This document shows positions 62,393 to 64,000 of a DNA stretch of 64,000 nt, one piece after another (the first letter of the stretch is position 1; the number at the start of each line of letters is the position of its first letter). Origin of the DNA: Bacteroidia bacterium (lineage in GTDB: Bacteria; Bacteroidota; Bacteroidia; Cytophagales; Flammeovirgaceae); the NCBI GenBank assembly GCA_030425505.1, contig JAUIAB010000009.1:1-64000 (forward strand), read 5' to 3'. The notes below the pieces were generated by a model. It was given only the letters and a program-made list of their open reading frames with translations, ran no database searches and had not been told where the DNA came from. The translations under genes and the position numbers were made by a program.

Positions 62393-62484
62393 GTTTAAAA
62401 TTTGTGACCTTTCTAGTTTGCTTGGCACACAGCCTAATCACCCTTCTGTGTGTCTCAATTTTAAATCAGACATGTCTGTTTCAT
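62393..62484 (-). repeat. Dispersed leader repeat, copy F (upstream of SIMPL gene)
   Basis: The minus strand contains CAGACATGTCTG (a perfect 12-base palindrome), the tiny ORF MSDLKLRHTEG (62473 to a TGA at 62438-62440) and the overlapping GTG-initiated second frame MIRLCAKQTRKVTNFKP, which stays open into the SIMPL start (GTGA overlap). The ACACAG/CTGTGT stem is kept. It ends TTTAAACCT before the ATG. 62485-62535 holds nothing more. Confidence 0.9.
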
Positions 62485-62535
62485 GTGTGCATGTATAAGC
62501 TAGAAAAAAATATTCTAATAACTAAAATAATGTTA

Positions 62536-63225
62536 TTAATTACTAAAACCTGAAGGTCTGCCAAACATGTAAATAACATCAACGCTCTTTGATCTTGACA
62601 TCCCACCCGGGTTTAAGCCTAGTTTACCTTCTGGAATTCTTGCTTTTAGGCTTTCAAAATACTCAACCCATGCTGGAAAAAATGAATCGGTCTTAGGGTC
62701 TTTAAAGGTCATAGGGTTCTCTTTAAATATTTTTTTACCAGCATCTATAAAGCACTGATGAATGAGCTCCGAGCAGTAGTAGCGATCATTTTTGAGATTA
62801 AACACTGCATCGTAAGGTTTTCCAAGATAGTTTTGGCTTACATCAATGGCGCTAGAAATATATTTTCTTGCTTTTTTTCCAGGTCTTCCGACCATCACTT
62901 TTGGGTTTCCATCAGAATCTTTACTTCTTGACAGAAATTTGGGCAATAAAGAAACTTGGACTTCTTCTCCAATGGCTTCTATTATTTTGACTTCACCGTT
63001 TTTGATAGAAACTATCATTCCACAGTGGGAAAAGTTAGCTCCTCTATATCCTTTTGTTACTGTTTCTATGGCATTGCACAAATCTCCACAATCTAAATCT
63101 TGGAAAAGAATGTCTCCTGGTTTTAGGAGATCAGTCTGAGAAATAGTGATCAATTTGGGGCTGCTTTGAGCAAAAGAGCATGAAAAAGTATAAAAAAGGA
63201 GAAAAGAAAGTAGTGTTATTTTCAA
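62536..63225 (-). CDS. YiiX/YebB-like NlpC/P60-type cysteine hydrolase
   Basis: A 229-residue exported enzyme with signal peptide (LLSFLLFYTFSCSFAQ). The permuted papain-like fold of the YiiX (DUF830) family is indicated by LKPGDILFQDLDCGDLCNAI near 34, catalytic His67 in NFSHCGMIV, and catalytic Cys151 in RYYCSELIHQCF. Likely substrate is a cell-wall peptide or lipid-amide bond; that is inferred from the family. Signal and catalytic pair are intact. Confidence 0.88.
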   Translation of the reverse strand: MKITLLSFLLFYTFSCSFAQSSPKLITISQTDLLKPGDILFQDLDCGDLCNAIETVTKGYRGANFSHCGMIVSIKNGEVKIIEAIGEEVQVSLLPKFLSRSKDSDGNPKVMVGRPGKKARKYISSAIDVSQNYLGKPYDAVFNLKNDRYYCSELIHQCFIDAGKKIFKENPMTFKDPKTDSFFPAWVEYFESLKARIPEGKLGLNPGGMSRSKSVDVIYMFGRPSGFSN

Positions 63226-63237
63226 TGCCTAAAGTTT

Positions 63238-63612
63238 TTAAAAAGGCAACTCATCATCATCTGAAGCAGCAAAGCTACTTTCAGTCATTGTGTCGGATGG
63301 GATGCTTTCATTTTCTTGATTGCCTATAGCTTCATCCTCTTTTTGCACACGCCAAGCATCTAAATTGGTAAAGTAGATTTTCTTACCTTCTTTTTCGAAA
63401 GGTCTTCCTCTAAGATTAAACCACACATGTACCTGATCTCCTTCAGAAAACCCATCTATCAAATCGCATTTATCTTGTGTCAGTTGTAGTTTGATGTATT
63501 GATCATACATGCCATCAGATACTCTCACTACAAATTCTCTTTTTTGAAACTTCTCCGTGACAGATGTAGTATCTCCTATTTCTTCTAGTTTTCCTTTTAG
63601 TTCGTAAGCCAT
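63238..63612 (-). CDS. DUF3127 OB-like protein with SSB-type acidic tail
   Basis: A 124-residue cytoplasmic protein. The DUF3127 core covers 1-95 (KLEEIGDTTSVTEKFQKREF, QYIKLQLTQDKCDLID, GDQVHVWFNLRGRPFE). The last residues DDDELPF closely copy the C-terminal tip of single-stranded DNA-binding protein (DDDIPF), which docks repair and replication proteins. This supports a nucleic-acid role for DUF3127. It abuts the 2-oxoacid dehydrogenase E1 beta gene by 5 bp. Confidence 0.86.
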   Translation of the reverse strand: MAYELKGKLEEIGDTTSVTEKFQKREFVVRVSDGMYDQYIKLQLTQDKCDLIDGFSEGDQVHVWFNLRGRPFEKEGKKIYFTNLDAWRVQKEDEAIGNQENESIPSDTMTESSFAASDDDELPF

Positions 63613-63617
63613 AGTTT

Positions 63618-64000
63618 CTAGTTTCTGTATAGTACTTGATTCAGAGCTTCTACTGTCTTTTTTGTATTAGGTAGTGTTGCTTCTATTAGTGTTGGTGCAT
63701 AACCTAGAGGCACATCTTTATTTGTAACACGAATCACAGGAGCATCTAAGTAGTCAAATGCTTTTTTCTGAACATGGAAAGCAATTTCTGAAGAAATGGA
63801 AGCTAAAGGCCATGCTTCTTCTAGTACTACTAAACGATTTGTTTTTTTAACGGAGTTGATGATACTTGCATAATCGATAGGTCTAACCGATTGCAAGTCA
63901 ATTACTTCTACAGAAACTCCTTCTTTTTCCATATAATCTGCTGCTTCGTTAGCTACTTTCATCATTTTACCAAACGAAACTAGTGTTGCGTCATTTCCTT
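63618..64000 (-). CDS. 2-oxoacid dehydrogenase E1 component subunit beta, C-terminal part (5' end beyond the window)
   Basis: About 127 codons of a protein whose 5' part lies beyond the right edge. The frame is open to position 64000 (GNDATLVSFGKMMKVANEAA). It reads as the C-terminal swivelling domain of an E1 beta subunit: VEVIDLQSVRPIDYASIINS, RLVVLEEAWPLASISSEIAF, and APVIRVTNKDVPLGYAP. The pyruvate-type beta subunit is most likely. The E2 gene at 52103-53401 may encode its partner. Confidence 0.88.
   Translation of the reverse strand, partial: GNDATLVSFGKMMKVANEAADYMEKEGVSVEVIDLQSVRPIDYASIINSVKKTNRLVVLEEAWPLASISSEIAFHVQKKAFDYLDAPVIRVTNKDVPLGYAPTLIEATLPNTKKTVEALNQVLYRN

Noticed and set aside
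10503-62484. Treating the leader repeats as transposon ends or a CRISPR array
   Set aside because: There are no direct target duplications, transposase or regular spacing. Copies are kilobases apart and aligned to gene starts.

Overview
The window is AT-rich, gene-dense chromosomal DNA from a member of the Bacteroidota, most likely a gliding marine-type Cytophagia. This rests on gldH beside ricT, type IX secretion (T9SS) C-terminal sorting domains, a MalQ with two starch-binding domains, WG-repeat and SBBP-type propeller proteins, a DUF3127 protein with an SSB-like tail, a split transketolase, and weak Shine-Dalgarno signals with several apparent TTG starts. I saw no rRNA, tRNA, CRISPR array, prophage or intact insertion sequence. 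About 55 real genes are present, most of them core.

Layout. 1-683 is decayed: an unidentified C-terminal fragment, a frameshifted small secreted protein on the minus strand, and the N-terminal stump of a 3-hydroxyacyl-CoA dehydrogenase that runs in frame into a large FAD/Fe-S oxidoreductase. 684-5441 holds that oxidoreductase, surE and manC. 5447-11205 is minus strand: a T9SS cargo protein, a LON-domain protein, malQ and a DUF2141 protein. 11263-27328 holds lipB, a pseudo-ATPase with broken P-loop, a gluzincin/TolB-propeller/barrel protein, a 1497-residue sortilin-like T9SS protein, a double-AAA+ ATPase and a GH3/beta-lactamase fusion. 27541-36540 holds a WG-repeat protein, a triple beta/gamma-crystallin protein, an MFS transporter, tatA, gatA, a transketolase C-terminal subunit and two related exported proteins. 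36551-47636 holds feoAB, an SGNH hydrolase, an M28 peptidase, ricT-gldH, a propeller protein and an NSS transporter.

47633-49560 is the one clearly accessory stretch. It has a possible 29-residue membrane ORF, two wrecked RhuM-family fragments, a roughly 120-bp attC-like imperfect palindrome, and a DCL/DUF3223 gene with an HNH-like tail laid out like an integron-type cassette. 49778-64000 returns to core functions: a YugP metalloprotease, heptose adenylyltransferase, a flippase-like protein, a 2-oxoacid dehydrogenase E2, kdtA, rsgA, a sufS-sufE-sufT group, a RluE-type pseudouridine synthase, NfeD, EamA, SIMPL, YiiX-like and DUF3127 proteins, and the C-terminal end of a 2-oxoacid dehydrogenase E1 beta subunit.

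The most unusual signal is a dispersed leader element of about 90-100 bp, present six times (near 10503, 29599, 40838, 45631, 58534 and 62393). Every copy has the same orientation relative to the gene that follows; five end within about 10 nt of that gene's start codon and the sixth lies about 50 nt upstream. The copies share two potential hairpins and a tiny ORF reading MSDLKLRH..., whose end overlaps a second short frame reading MIK.CAKQ...VTNFK. In two copies the second frame fuses in frame to the main gene; in the suf group the tiny ORF has become the C-terminus of SufE. I read it as an undescribed cis-acting 5' leader or a very site-selective repeat.
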